Shown piece after piece: positions 35,358 to 46,085 of a stretch of 64,000 nucleotides of DNA (position 1 is the first letter of the stretch; each line of letters begins with the position of its first letter). Both the position numbers and the translations under genes were made by a program. The stretch is from Pratylenchus scribneri (Eukaryota > Nematoda > Chromadorea > Rhabditida > Pratylenchidae), in contig JAQSEB010000121.1 of assembly GCA_030063045.1 (NCBI GenBank), forward strand, positions 62,001 through 126,000, written 5' to 3'. The notes under the pieces were generated by a model. That model did not search any database and had not been told where the DNA came from. It saw nothing but the letters and a program-made list of their open reading frames with translations.

Positions 35358-36632
35358 TCAAATTGGTCGACGGGAAGTCAAGTTGTCCTTCATTTCTTGA
35401 AGGCCCTCCGCCATTTTTCGGACCATGATGCTTTGGCCGATGAAACCGTCGTTCTTTAGGGCATTGGCGGCGTGGCGGGCTTGGTAGGCAGCCTTTCCCA
35501 AGTTGCTTGCGAGGGAAAATGTTGGAACTGCTGCTCGGCTGGTGGATGGTGCCGGACTGTTGTTTCGACCAACTTTTCCGCGACTTTCCGACCCTGCCTT
35601 GAACCGACGACGAGAAGAATGGTTGTTGTCACTCGACGATGATGAACGTCTTTGTCGTTTGGTTTTCTTTCCACTTTTGCTGCTCCGCTTTTTCACATTC
35701 TTATTGTCGTCACTGTCGTCAGTCAAGTCCTCGAATTGATTGGGTTGTTGTTGTTGTGCCATTTGGAGTTGGTTTAACGGCTCGCCACGAGGACCGGGAT
35801 GCATTGGGACGTATTCTCCCGCTTTCACTGCACCAAGAATAGCCGCAAGGAAATTTCGTTGGGCACCACCAATGGCCGCTTCCACACCGGCTACTAAAGC
35901 CTTTTGCACATTTCCTTGGTCGGCTGGCAATTCTTGACTTCCGCTTTCATCCACCACAAGCTTTCCGCTTTCATCACCGCTCATTTTCAAAATTGTTGAA
36001 ATTGGATTTTCTAATGCAAAGGTTGGCTGGATAATTGCAAAGAAAATCATCATTAGAGCGAATAAAAAGGTAATTCTCGCGGAAATAGGGCGGCGTCCCC
36101 GAATTGATGATTCCCCACGGGAATGGGAATTTTGTGAGGATGGGGGATTAGTCGCCGCCGGACGTTGCCCCTGTCCTTGGCCCCGCATTCGCACCGCATT
36201 CATACGGCCAAGGACTGAGCTCGCCAATGTTGGTGGATTATTTGGGCGAGTTACGCGAATATGTTGAATACGATTGATCAAGCGATCAATATTAGCCAAT
36301 TCCGGATTTCTCATTACCCCAATCGGTTCCAATCTAACCCGAATTCCGGTCATAAATTCCTCCAAATTATTAAATTCCACATCCAAACATTCGATTGGGA
36401 AAAAACTCAAATGATTGCCTCCGCCTCTTTCAACCAGGCACGGACCCTCCGGATATTTCAGGGAATTTCCGCGATTACGGTAGTGCATGGCAACAGTCAC
36501 TTTGCGATAACTGTCGCGATAGGCCGATAAAAGATTTGCACCGCATGCCGAAAGTCGAAATCCCCGGATCCGCTTTTCATTCCCTAAACCAAGATGGTTG
36601 GTCCAAACAGGGTATTTGTTCAATATATCCAT
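35358..36632 (-). CDS. Accessory ORF2 of the BEL/Pao element, unknown function
   Basis: 424 codons. The start ATG overlaps the end of the large ORF by 13 bases in a different frame; the upstream stop TGA lies inside ATGGATATATTGA, an arrangement suited to termination-reinitiation. Residues 1-150 are mixed and globular-looking, followed by a low-complexity stretch (GQGQGQRP). A hydrophobic segment lies near 183-204 (FLFALMMIFFAIIQ) and an acidic to strongly basic Ser/Arg/Lys-rich section at about 295-360. I know no homologue. It could be a last envelope-associated protein or a nucleic-acid-binding accessory protein. Confidence 0.7.
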   Translation of the reverse strand: MDILNKYPVWTNHLGLGNEKRIRGFRLSACGANLLSAYRDSYRKVTVAMHYRNRGNSLKYPEGPCLVERGGGNHLSFFPIECLDVEFNNLEEFMTGIRVRLEPIGVMRNPELANIDRLINRIQHIRVTRPNNPPTLASSVLGRMNAVRMRGQGQGQRPAATNPPSSQNSHSRGESSIRGRRPISARITFLFALMMIFFAIIQPTFALENPISTILKMSGDESGKLVVDESGSQELPADQGNVQKALVAGVEAAIGGAQRNFLAAILGAVKAGEYVPMHPGPRGEPLNQLQMAQQQQPNQFEDLTDDSDDNKNVKKRSSKSGKKTKRQRRSSSSSDNNHSSRRRFKAGSESRGKVGRNNSPAPSTSRAAVPTFSLASNLGKAAYQARHAANALKNDGFIGQSIMVRKMAEGLQEMKDNLTSRRPI

Positions 36633-39600
36633 AAAAGCAGTTCGAAGGGGAATGGAGGAAGTAGCTTTTCGGGTACCTCATCCATTTCCAGTCCGGAAAT
36701 CTTCTTAGCCACTTCTAAAGCATCAATGCGGATTGGCATATTAACCGGATTCAAAATAAACGGATGTTTGAAAAATTGTTTGGAATAATATTCGCTAAGA
36801 AATGTGGGAATAATTGCGCGGAATAATGAAAAAATGCAGAAATAAAAATGGGGTAGGGACAAAAGGAAAAAATCCAATCCCAAACCGAAAATCAAAGGGA
36901 AAGGCGAAATGAGAAAGCCCAATCCCCAATCGGAAGCCAAAATGAATGGCTCAACCTTTCTCCGCAGGACTTTTATTTGGCCAAAAATGGGGCGTTGAAT
37001 ATAGCCAAATGCGGCCAAATCGTAGGATGGCTCTTTCAAATTCTCCCCACTGCATTTTTCATCCAAAATTGTGCTCCCTTTTTTGGGTTGTACCATCCGA
37101 TCTTTTGCACATAGGATGGCCGATTCATCAACTCTTCCATCCATTTTGAAAGGGACTAGAGCCAAATTTTGGTCCCAAGTTTGGCTGCTCTCTACTGTTG
37201 CCGATTGGATTCGGCAAGCTCCGGCCAGCAGCAAAATCGTCAAAAATAGAAATTGTCTTGTGAATAATCGCCAAAGGCGAAAAACTGGTGAAAATCGTAC
37301 AAAGATGTAAACAAAAAGTACAAATCCAAAAATAATTATGGAAAAGAATGGTAAATGAGTCCAAACAAATCCGAAAATTTCGGACAAATCCACATCGAAA
37401 TTGGATTGAATATTCTGGAAAACATTATACCAATGACTTTTTGTTTTTGTAGAATTTAAATTTTGTGAATTTCTTGACCATTTTTCGTTTTCTTTTGTTA
37501 GAAGAAACAAATGTCCTTTAAGGGTAAAATTAGTTTCTTCTTCACCGCATTTCACTATACAATTTTCCATTATTTCGGCTTTTTGAAAAGAAAGAATTGT
37601 ATTTTGAATAGTTTCATTTTTTCCACAATGAGTAGTAAAAGAAACAGTTTGGCATTTCACTTCAGCTACAATTTGTAATTCACTCAGGCATTTATGTTTA
37701 AAATTCGCTCCGGTTATACAATGGTAACAACCTGTTAATGAATTAGGGATCACTTTACAAGTGTCCAAATTTCTTTTCACAGTTAAAATTAAATTTTTAA
37801 ATTGTAGCCACATTAATATAGAAGAATGACTTGTTTCAGCTATTATCTTTTCATTTTCATATCGAAAATTTTGATATGCCGTTGATAAAGGAAGTCTTTT
37901 ATCCGGGTCATTAATTATATCTTCAAGAATTAGATCCCGGCATGTGCATTCGACTTTGGCTTCTTTATCTTGTGGATAACAATCCACACAAGCATTTTTA
38001 TTAAGTGAACAATTTTTAAAGTTTTTTGCCTCTTCCTCATTTTTGCAAAATAAGTCAGAATTAATTTGTTCAGTCAAGGCTGCAATTTTCTCATTTTTTA
38101 AGAAAAACAAATGTGAAAGTGCCGAAGGGGCTTGTAAACCCCCAACCAAAGTCAAGGAGAAGTTATTATAATGGGTTGTCATTCCTTGATATAAAATCAA
38201 ATTCTTTGTTTCTATTAATCCATTATTATATAATTTGATTTGTATTTCAAGTCGAAATTTCCAATTATTGCATTTTATTAATTCGTAGTATATTTCATCG
38301 GCCGGGATTGCATAATATCTATAGAAAAGGCAAGAACTGCCTACCATTACTCCGCAACCGCACCAAAGGAAGGAACAGGACTCTTCGCAAAATGTTAAAC
38401 CAGGAAAATTATTAGCATCCGCTAATTCCTCTATTTTAATTTCTGGTCTCACTTTTTCACAAAAATCGTCCACACATGAATTTTGTAATGGGCAGCTCTT
38501 TTGATGATGAGTAATAATCTTATAGGATCTAAGATGCTTATCCAAAATTGGACAACATTCATATCCCAAAGAATTCACTATTATTTCAATTTCACCCATT
38601 ATTATTCCATTTTTATTTTTCAATAGCAAATTTATTATTTGGCCATTAGGAAGAAGACTAATAAGTGTTTTTCCTTCCATTTGGCATGTCTCATAATCCT
38701 TTGTTTTTATACAATCTTCTGTCAAACTTGTCAATGACAAAATTTCTGATGTTGCCTCAATCCAAATAGGAGAGAAAATCAACAAAAGGAGCAAAGGAAT
38801 TGCACCAAGTAGCCTTCGATTTCGCCCTGGCAATAAATATTCGAGTCTTTTTGATTTCCGCTTTTTTGAGGACCTTTTAATTGAATTGCTTGCTAGCAAT
38901 TCCACTTTATCCTCTTCATCCTTTTTATTTTTTAATTTGGGGCAAAACCTGCAAAAAATGTAAAACAAAGGACAGCATAATAATTGGAAAATCCATTTAA
39001 TATTTTTGACATATTTCCTCAAAGAAGAGAGAATACAACAAAGAGTTATGAATATTCCAATAAAAATAGCGGCATAAATCATTATTGCCCAATTCGGATG
39101 GCATTCTGGATTTAGAATCCATTCCCAATTATCATTCAATACATTGCAAGGGTTTTTGGCTGGGCATTTTAAATAAAGTTGTTCCATTTGCCCTTTTCTT
39201 GTCCAAAATCTTCCCCAACAATTGTGATCCATAATTAAAATATATTCAGGCAAAAATAGTGTTAAATCCGCAGTTCGTTTATGTATTAAACACATTTCAT
39301 ATTGGTTGCAACAAATTTCAACTTTATCAAATCGATTGGGTGCTTTTGCCGAAACACCATTTTCTAAACAAATCATGCTGCAATCCATACATTTTTGCGG
39401 TCTTAATGGCCTTGAATTTGTGCCATTAAGCAAAAGAAATAGCATTAAAATATTAATCAAAAATGAACCGATAATTTTTCCGGAACGCAATTTTATTTTA
39501 TATTTTCCACTTTCATTCTCATTCTTTTCTTTTTCACTAATTTTCTCCATAATTTGCTCTTTTTCCGGTTCATTATTCTCAGCAATTTCATCCATTTCTT

Positions 39601-42600
39601 CCCCAATTTCTAGGGGGAATAATTTACTAATTGGCCTGGTCATCATCTTTTTATTGGCTAATTTTAATTTAGCCGTTCGAATATTATTTTCACTTCCAAT
39701 GAGTTCAACAATTCGACCAATTGGCCACAAATTTCTTGCCTTGGTGTCGCTTTCAATCAAGACAACTTCGCCAATTTTTGGGGGTCTGATTGTTTGGGAG
39801 TGGGCGCCTTTATGCATTGGTCGCTCCAAAGTTATTTCCCTCAGCATTAATAAATAATCTTTTTTCCATATTCCCCAAAAATGGTCCAAATTTTCAAGAC
39901 AAGATTGCCATAATTTTCGAAATTGATCCGCTGTCTTTAATTTATTAATTTCATATGTTTCGTCCAATTTTTCTTCCTCTGGAATACTAGGAAGATTTAT
40001 TGATAAATTGCCTTTGGGAAGAAGGAAATCAACTGGACGGAGGGCACAGAATTCATCCGCCTCATCCGTCACCCAAGTCAACGGTCGTTGATTGAGGATA
40101 GATTCCACTTCAGCCGTAAAAGATTGGACTTCTTCCCAATCCATAATTTTCCTCCCCAAAGTCTTTTTAAACGAATTTTTGACCATTCCTACTAATCTCT
40201 CATAAGTGGATCCAAACCACGGCGAGAATTCAGGAATGTGACGCCATTTAATTTCATTTATGTCAAGATATTCCAACAATTTCTTCTCATCCCAGCTTAG
40301 CTTCTGGGATGGTAGAATCTTTGATAAAACCTTGAAAGATGATCCATTATCGCTTAATATCTTTCGAGGTCTGGCTTTTCTGGCTGAAAATCTCCGTAAT
40401 GTGTGAATTAAAGTCATTGTGTCCATTGATAAAACAGGAGATAAATAAACCCCTCGGGTTGTTAAACAGGTGATTATTATTATCCAGAATTTCCTTTTTT
40501 CTATTTGGACACGACAAATTGATGGCCCCAAATAATCAATTCCAATACTCGAGAAGGGAATCATTCTCTCAACTCGATCTGCTGGCAATTGTGGCATTAT
40601 GGGAAGAGCAAAAGCAGGAGATTTAATCCGCACACATAATGGACATTTACTAATTATTCCCCTAACTCTTCTCCGCCCAAATGGGGTCCAAAATTTTCTG
40701 AAAAATTCATTCCATGTGGCATTCGTGCCAGTGTGAAAATTCTTCTTGTGAACATCCATAATTATTAATTCGATCAATTTTCCATTAGGCAAAATAATTG
40801 GGTGTGCTAAATCATAATCCGCACAATTTTCCATTCGTGTTTTCAATCGCACAATTCCATTATTATCCACGAATGTCGACAAATTTTTCCTTAATTTCAG
40901 GAATTCATTAATATTATTTTGCTCCATTTTAATAATAATATTTTCAGCAAGCATAGAATTATCAATAAAAGAATTAATTTCCAATTTAATTCCTTCAATT
41001 TCTGGCACTGCTGATTTCCGGCCATTCATAATTTTCTTCAAAAATTGTAAAACAATTATTGCACTTCTCACAACCTTCTTCCAACTGCTAAAACGATTTA
41101 AATCAAAAATTTTTGAAGGAATAATATTCAGAGGTGTTGCCAAAATTGCAATATCACTTTCTTCATTAATTTGTTCAATTTTAATTGTTGTTGTGGGTGG
41201 CCAACACTCACATGGCTGGCTGAACCAGTATGGTCCGTGCCACCACAATTTACTAATTTTCCAATCAGCAATGGGCATTCCCCTAGTCCCTAAATCAGCG
41301 GGATTACTCTTTGTTGGGATATGCTTAAATATGCAATTCTCATTTTTACGAATTTCATGCAATCGATTTGAAACAAATTTCGGTTGCTTTTCTGCAGAAT
41401 TTATCCAACCCAATATTGGTTGGGAATCTGTCCACAGAAATTCATTTTCAATATCAATTTTTAAATGATTTTTCACAAAATTTAGGGCACGAATTCCCAA
41501 AATCATGCCCAAAAGTTCCATTCTTGGGATAGTAATATCCTTTTTTCTTGGTCTTAGGCGATTTTTTGCAAAAATCAAATTTGAAATATAGCCATCCGAA
41601 TTCTTCACAACCAAATAAATAGCTGTACAGTATGCATCCGTAGATGCATCGACCGTGGCATGCAATTGCACCATTTCAACATTATTTGGAAAAATCCGGC
41701 GAGGCAATTTATGTATTCCTGATGCCCATTCCTCGGTATAATCACGCCATTCCTTTTGCATTTCCTCAGGCAATGGCTGATCCCAGGAAAGTGGCACATC
41801 CCAGCATCTTTGGAAAATTAATTTACCCTTTAGAAGGCAGGGAATTCTGAATCCAGCTGGGTCAAAATTGGAAGCTAATTCTTGTAAAACAATTCGTCTG
41901 GTTACAATATTCGTGTATTTTATTTGAGGGAATTTCAAAATGATTTGGTCTTCCTTTATATCCCATGGAAGCCCTAAAATCTTTGGGTCTTTTTGAAGTC
42001 TATCCTCCATAGGAATAGAATCATTGACAAATTGCGAGTTAGAAATAAATTCGCGCAAATTCATTTTTCCCAAAGCAAACATTTCCTTTGATTCCCTGTA
42101 ATTATCTAATGCTTCCGCATCATCTTTACATGCCATGAAGGCATTATCCATATAAATATTCTCTTTAATTTCTAAGGCCAATCCGGTTCCGATTTGATCC
42201 AAATGATAACGCAAAGTTGCCATTAATAAAAACGGTGAGCTAATGACGCCAAATGGAACACGCTGGAACCGTAGGACGCGCAAATTGGCTTGAGTAATTG
42301 GCTTCGAAATATCTTTGACCCACAAAAATTTTACGACATTCCGGTCATCCTCGTGTAATTCAATTTGTAAAAATGCTGCCTGAATGTCAGCCCACATCGC
42401 AATAGCTGGCATTCTGAAACGAAGAAGCATGCCTGTTAAATCCGGCAAATAATCTCTGCCTCGATAGAGGCATTCATTTAATGATTTTTTGCCCCTAGGA
42501 TGGGCATTGGCAGCATAAACTAAACGTATTTTGTGGGTTATAACTGCATGAAATGGCAAAAAATGTTCTAAAGAATCAGGATTTCTAGCTGAATCCTCTA

Positions 42601-45124
42601 TAATTGAATCATTTAATTGTTCCATAATTATATCGTTTACTTTCTTTAATAATTCAGGATTATCCATCAATTTTCCATATAATCCTTTCAATCTGGAAAA
42701 AGCCATATCAAAATTTGAGGGCAATTCTGGGTTTTGGTCCTTCCAAGGCCAACCCACTCTATATCGCCCATTTATTTGTTTGATTGATGCCAAAAATAAT
42801 TTTTCGGCCATTTCATCATCGTCTTCCTTAGGGTTATCAAATATTCCAATTCCCTCAAGGCTCCAAAATTTATTAATTGCATTCTGATCAAAAATATTTT
42901 CTTCGGCTGGTACGGTAGCAGCTAAGGCTGCCACTGGCCCTTTGCCCATATTTTTTACATTTGGACGACGGCCACAAAGCACTGGACCAACTGATGTATG
43001 AATCCGGAAAAAGTAAGGTGAAAGCTGTTCAGCTTCTCTGAAAAATCTCCAAAATTCACCGATACTGATCATAATATCCGGTTTCTTATTTGTCATTTTT
43101 AATTGGCCAGTTTGCAAATCAGCGCATTCAATCTTTGTGTGCATCCAACTTTCGCAATGTACTACCATTTCTTCGACATTGCCATCATTTAACAAAATAT
43201 GAATTTTATATTGTGGGGTTTTAACTCTAATTGGTTGTTCCAGCATTGGGACATTTATATCCAAATCTTTAACCCCAATTTTTGGTGGATTCAATTTTCC
43301 AATCAATTCTTTGCTTATCATAGGTACTTGACTGCACGAATCAAATACCAATAAAGCTTTAACTTTGTTCCCAAATGGACGAGGTGAAGCCACTTCGACT
43401 TCTGCTGACATGAGTAAATTGAGTTTAGGACTATGGGGAATGGCTGCCATTTGCATAATTGCCCTTTCCACTTCTTCGCCTTTTTCCTCAGTATCTTCAT
43501 TTACCACTGCTGCATTAATGCTAGCTTTATTTTGTGGATTTTTCTTATTATTATTTGTATTTTGTCCATTTCGGGTTGCTTTAGGGATTAAAACCCCTTT
43601 TTGATCAAATAATTTCGGGCAAATCGCATTATGATGTCCTCCGTTGCAAACACGACAATTTTTATTAGTTGGGCATTTTTTGGAGGTATGCCCTTCACGT
43701 ATACAACGGAAGCATCTGTTTTGCTCCGCTAATAATTTAATTCGCTCATTTCGGGTTTTTACCGCCAAACATTCTGAACTCCAATGTGGGCCAGTACATA
43801 AAATACATGGCGGCATTTTTCCCTTTTTCTTTCCTTTATTTTCCTCCAAAAGAGCGAATGTGCGGACATTTTCCGGCACATCTTTATGTTTGGAGTTGGA
43901 AATTGGTTTATTGGCCTGTCTCAAATTCACACATCGCTCAATTTCAGCTTGAAGTGAGACAAATTCAGCCAAGGCAGCCCGAAGTCCATCCAAATCCCAT
44001 TTTGAACCGGCTGCTCTTTCGGCTTTCACAATTTGCTCCAAAATTTTCTTTGGCAGCTTTGATTTAATAATATTCAATAATAAACCGTCTTTTTTGTCCA
44101 GATTATGCATCGCATGCAATTGGCGACAAATACGCTCAAATTGCCTTAGAAAATTTTGTAGGGATTGCACGTTATCACCTGGCGAATTTAAATGAATTAA
44201 TTCCGATTGCAAAGCTTCTCTAATAATTTTTGGATCCCCATATTGCTCCTTTAGAGCTTTAATAATGAGTGTATAATTGTCATTTGTTATCGGATATCCT
44301 GCTACCACTGGCAGAACATCTTTCTCCAAAAATGACATTAAATAAGTCAATTTTTGAACACGGGGGATCCGCAATGGCTCAATTGAGCACTCAAATGCCT
44401 GCCAAAAGGCCGGCCAAGAAAGAGGGTTGCCGTCAAATTTCGGAATTTGAAAGGCTGGCACTTTTATTTTCACAAAATCTTCACTGCCGAAATCATCTCC
44501 AAATCCATGGCCTGTTCTGAAAGGAGTTCCATCGTTAAAATCGTCTCCAAATCCATGAAAATTTCTACGGGGTGTCCCATCGCCAAAATCCTCTCCATTT
44601 TCCGGAACAGTTCTACGAGGATTAGGTTTTGGTCGAACAGAGGGTGGAATAGCAGTTCTAGTTTCCTCCACATGAGGAGGATCCTGTTGATGATTTTGTG
44701 GAAGATTTTGTCGCTCATTTTGGACAGGTGGGGGATTCTGTTGCTCATGTGCAGTCCTGATGGTTTCATGTGTTGAACTTTCGGCACTTGAATAATCGGC
44801 CAATTCAATCTCCACATTGTCTATTACTTGCCGAGCTTGCTCAACATATTCCATAAAATGTCTACCATCAGGCTTAAATTGATCATAAACAGTTGATTCT
44901 GCGTCCAATTCATCCCCTTCCAAATTTTCCATTAAAGTGCGCCATTCATTCTGCGCACCCTCCAGGCGGGCGAAAGTTTTAGTTAATCGTACTAACTCTT
45001 TGCGCAGATTATTCATTACTTCATTGTTCTTCGGTTCAGTTGCAATCAAATCATTTGCAACTGTAATTCTTTCCCGCAAATATGCAATTGCTGGTCCAAT
45101 TTTACTTCTTATCGGTCCAGACAT
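36620..45124 (-). CDS. Gag-Pol-Env-like polyprotein of the BEL/Pao element
   Basis: One uninterrupted frame of 2834 codons from the ATG at 45124 (open further up to 45241). Approximate residues: gag core with IPKFDGNPLSWPAFW near 225; three CCHC-like zinc knuckles 440-500; aspartic protease near 595 with FDSCSQ where DSG or DTG is expected; reverse transcriptase 870-1000 with YMDN at the YxDD position; RNase H 1150-1290 (TVDAST, WTDSQ); integrase 1460-1650 (HTGTNATW/CPLC zinc part, then GIDYLGP, DNGSSFK, STYERLVG). From about 1890 comes a cysteine-rich glycoprotein region with an internal hydrophobic leader near 2115, clusters such as CGCGV near 2261 and a membrane anchor near 2596. That region resembles phlebovirus G2-type class II glycoproteins seen in some nematode BEL elements. 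Cleavage into parts is assumed. Activity is untested. Confidence 0.92.
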   Translation of the reverse strand: MSGPIRSKIGPAIAYLRERITVANDLIATEPKNNEVMNNLRKELVRLTKTFARLEGAQNEWRTLMENLEGDELDAESTVYDQFKPDGRHFMEYVEQARQVIDNVEIELADYSSAESSTHETIRTAHEQQNPPPVQNERQNLPQNHQQDPPHVEETRTAIPPSVRPKPNPRRTVPENGEDFGDGTPRRNFHGFGDDFNDGTPFRTGHGFGDDFGSEDFVKIKVPAFQIPKFDGNPLSWPAFWQAFECSIEPLRIPRVQKLTYLMSFLEKDVLPVVAGYPITNDNYTLIIKALKEQYGDPKIIREALQSELIHLNSPGDNVQSLQNFLRQFERICRQLHAMHNLDKKDGLLLNIIKSKLPKKILEQIVKAERAAGSKWDLDGLRAALAEFVSLQAEIERCVNLRQANKPISNSKHKDVPENVRTFALLEENKGKKKGKMPPCILCTGPHWSSECLAVKTRNERIKLLAEQNRCFRCIREGHTSKKCPTNKNCRVCNGGHHNAICPKLFDQKGVLIPKATRNGQNTNNNKKNPQNKASINAAVVNEDTEEKGEEVERAIMQMAAIPHSPKLNLLMSAEVEVASPRPFGNKVKALLVFDSCSQVPMISKELIGKLNPPKIGVKDLDINVPMLEQPIRVKTPQYKIHILLNDGNVEEMVVHCESWMHTKIECADLQTGQLKMTNKKPDIMISIGEFWRFFREAEQLSPYFFRIHTSVGPVLCGRRPNVKNMGKGPVAALAATVPAEENIFDQNAINKFWSLEGIGIFDNPKEDDDEMAEKLFLASIKQINGRYRVGWPWKDQNPELPSNFDMAFSRLKGLYGKLMDNPELLKKVNDIIMEQLNDSIIEDSARNPDSLEHFLPFHAVITHKIRLVYAANAHPRGKKSLNECLYRGRDYLPDLTGMLLRFRMPAIAMWADIQAAFLQIELHEDDRNVVKFLWVKDISKPITQANLRVLRFQRVPFGVISSPFLLMATLRYHLDQIGTGLALEIKENIYMDNAFMACKDDAEALDNYRESKEMFALGKMNLREFISNSQFVNDSIPMEDRLQKDPKILGLPWDIKEDQIILKFPQIKYTNIVTRRIVLQELASNFDPAGFRIPCLLKGKLIFQRCWDVPLSWDQPLPEEMQKEWRDYTEEWASGIHKLPRRIFPNNVEMVQLHATVDASTDAYCTAIYLVVKNSDGYISNLIFAKNRLRPRKKDITIPRMELLGMILGIRALNFVKNHLKIDIENEFLWTDSQPILGWINSAEKQPKFVSNRLHEIRKNENCIFKHIPTKSNPADLGTRGMPIADWKISKLWWHGPYWFSQPCECWPPTTTIKIEQINEESDIAILATPLNIIPSKIFDLNRFSSWKKVVRSAIIVLQFLKKIMNGRKSAVPEIEGIKLEINSFIDNSMLAENIIIKMEQNNINEFLKLRKNLSTFVDNNGIVRLKTRMENCADYDLAHPIILPNGKLIELIIMDVHKKNFHTGTNATWNEFFRKFWTPFGRRRVRGIISKCPLCVRIKSPAFALPIMPQLPADRVERMIPFSSIGIDYLGPSICRVQIEKRKFWIIIITCLTTRGVYLSPVLSMDTMTLIHTLRRFSARKARPRKILSDNGSSFKVLSKILPSQKLSWDEKKLLEYLDINEIKWRHIPEFSPWFGSTYERLVGMVKNSFKKTLGRKIMDWEEVQSFTAEVESILNQRPLTWVTDEADEFCALRPVDFLLPKGNLSINLPSIPEEEKLDETYEINKLKTADQFRKLWQSCLENLDHFWGIWKKDYLLMLREITLERPMHKGAHSQTIRPPKIGEVVLIESDTKARNLWPIGRIVELIGSENNIRTAKLKLANKKMMTRPISKLFPLEIGEEMDEIAENNEPEKEQIMEKISEKEKNENESGKYKIKLRSGKIIGSFLINILMLFLLLNGTNSRPLRPQKCMDCSMICLENGVSAKAPNRFDKVEICCNQYEMCLIHKRTADLTLFLPEYILIMDHNCWGRFWTRKGQMEQLYLKCPAKNPCNVLNDNWEWILNPECHPNWAIMIYAAIFIGIFITLCCILSSLRKYVKNIKWIFQLLCCPLFYIFCRFCPKLKNKKDEEDKVELLASNSIKRSSKKRKSKRLEYLLPGRNRRLLGAIPLLLLLIFSPIWIEATSEILSLTSLTEDCIKTKDYETCQMEGKTLISLLPNGQIINLLLKNKNGIIMGEIEIIVNSLGYECCPILDKHLRSYKIITHHQKSCPLQNSCVDDFCEKVRPEIKIEELADANNFPGLTFCEESCSFLWCGCGVMVGSSCLFYRYYAIPADEIYYELIKCNNWKFRLEIQIKLYNNGLIETKNLILYQGMTTHYNNFSLTLVGGLQAPSALSHLFFLKNEKIAALTEQINSDLFCKNEEEAKNFKNCSLNKNACVDCYPQDKEAKVECTCRDLILEDIINDPDKRLPLSTAYQNFRYENEKIIAETSHSSILMWLQFKNLILTVKRNLDTCKVIPNSLTGCYHCITGANFKHKCLSELQIVAEVKCQTVSFTTHCGKNETIQNTILSFQKAEIMENCIVKCGEEETNFTLKGHLFLLTKENEKWSRNSQNLNSTKTKSHWYNVFQNIQSNFDVDLSEIFGFVWTHLPFFSIIIFGFVLFVYIFVRFSPVFRLWRLFTRQFLFLTILLLAGACRIQSATVESSQTWDQNLALVPFKMDGRVDESAILCAKDRMVQPKKGSTILDEKCSGENLKEPSYDLAAFGYIQRPIFGQIKVLRRKVEPFILASDWGLGFLISPFPLIFGLGLDFFLLSLPHFYFCIFSLFRAIIPTFLSEYYSKQFFKHPFILNPVNMPIRIDALEVAKKISGLEMDEVPEKLLPPFPFELLLWIY

Positions 45125-45493
45125 AATAAATTTTAATAAAATCCCTCGAATAATAAAATCCCTCGAAATTAAAATGTACTTTTCCAAAAAAAATATATTT
45201 AGAATCCAAAAATATTCCGTTGAACAAAATTTGGCTGACAAACAATTTCAGCACACAATTTTCCGGGAATGAATAAAGTTTGGCTGACTAAAAGTGTCAG
45301 CTCCTCACAATTTTTAAAAGAAGGATTCCTTTTTTGGAATAAAATAAAAAATTCTCCAAAGAAAATGTCGAGTCACCGCAAAATTTAGCACCGAAGAATG
45401 GAATAAACCAAAATTAAATTCCCAAATAAAATTTTTGGATTTTGAAACACAAAATCCACAGCAAAATCGGTGCAAGCAGGTTCGGTAATAAAT

Positions 45494-45509
45494 GAATTTA
45501 GCGGCACCA
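45494..45509 (-). promoter_or_regulatory. Putative primer-binding site
   Basis: Two bases inside the 5' LTR, the minus strand reads TGGTGCCGCTAAATTC, which starts with the TGG that pairs with a tRNA CCA end. The tRNA was not identified. Confidence 0.6.
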
Positions 45510-45511
45510 CT

Positions 45512-46085
45512 TGACGGATTTGATAGGGAACGTCAATGGATGGGAAAAGGGAATTTAAGATTATCTCCGCTTTCCAATAAATCAATTAATTTTCCACTAA
45601 AATTATGGAATAAAATGAAGTTTTCTTGTGCCAAATTAATTAGCCTTTTGATGCCGGTTTTCAATTATTTTGCCGGTAACAATCCAAAAGCTTGTGCACA
45701 AGTCTGTTGAATCCGCTATCAATCCTTGAGGCAAAGTTTGATGAAATCGACGAAATGGAGAACGAAAGGAATTTGAGGGAAAATGGGAAAGAGGGAAAAT
45801 GGATGGGGAAATTGGATAAATAAATGTAATAAAATCCTAAGGGAACAACTCAAAATTCCCCCGAAAATTCCCCAATTAATTGAATCAAATTGAGAAGAAA
45901 AAATTCACTTTCACGCCAAAAAATATTATAAAATTGCGAGCAAAAAGAAAGGATCGCTTTTGGTTTTTCTTGCCAAAGAATGATTAATGTTGAAGCGTAG
46001 TTTAGAAGAGAAAGGCGTCCTTTTTATAGGCAAAAGCTGGGCGTGGTGATTGTTGTCGTTGTCCCTTTTTGTCGGGGTTCCGACA
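45512..46085 (-). repeat. 5' LTR of the BEL/Pao element
   Basis: 574 bp, same length as the left LTR and identical as far as I compared by eye. It should hold the promoter and polyadenylation signals of the element. Confidence 0.95.

Larger units (their letters stand above)
34770..46085 (-). mobile_element. Full-length BEL/Pao LTR retroelement with envelope-like region
   Basis: 11,316 bp with two 574-bp LTRs and a 5-bp target duplication, coding on the minus strand. Order is gag, zinc knuckles, protease, reverse transcriptase, RNase H, integrase and an envelope-like glycoprotein, all in one ORF, then an overlapping second ORF. The layout resembles the envelope-bearing nematode BEL elements (Cer7 type, Tas of Ascaris; Belpaoviridae). 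The LTRs look the same by eye, so the insertion is young. No clear polypurine tract precedes the 3' LTR (the sequence there is pyrimidine-rich ctgcccccgacct). Confidence 0.95.
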
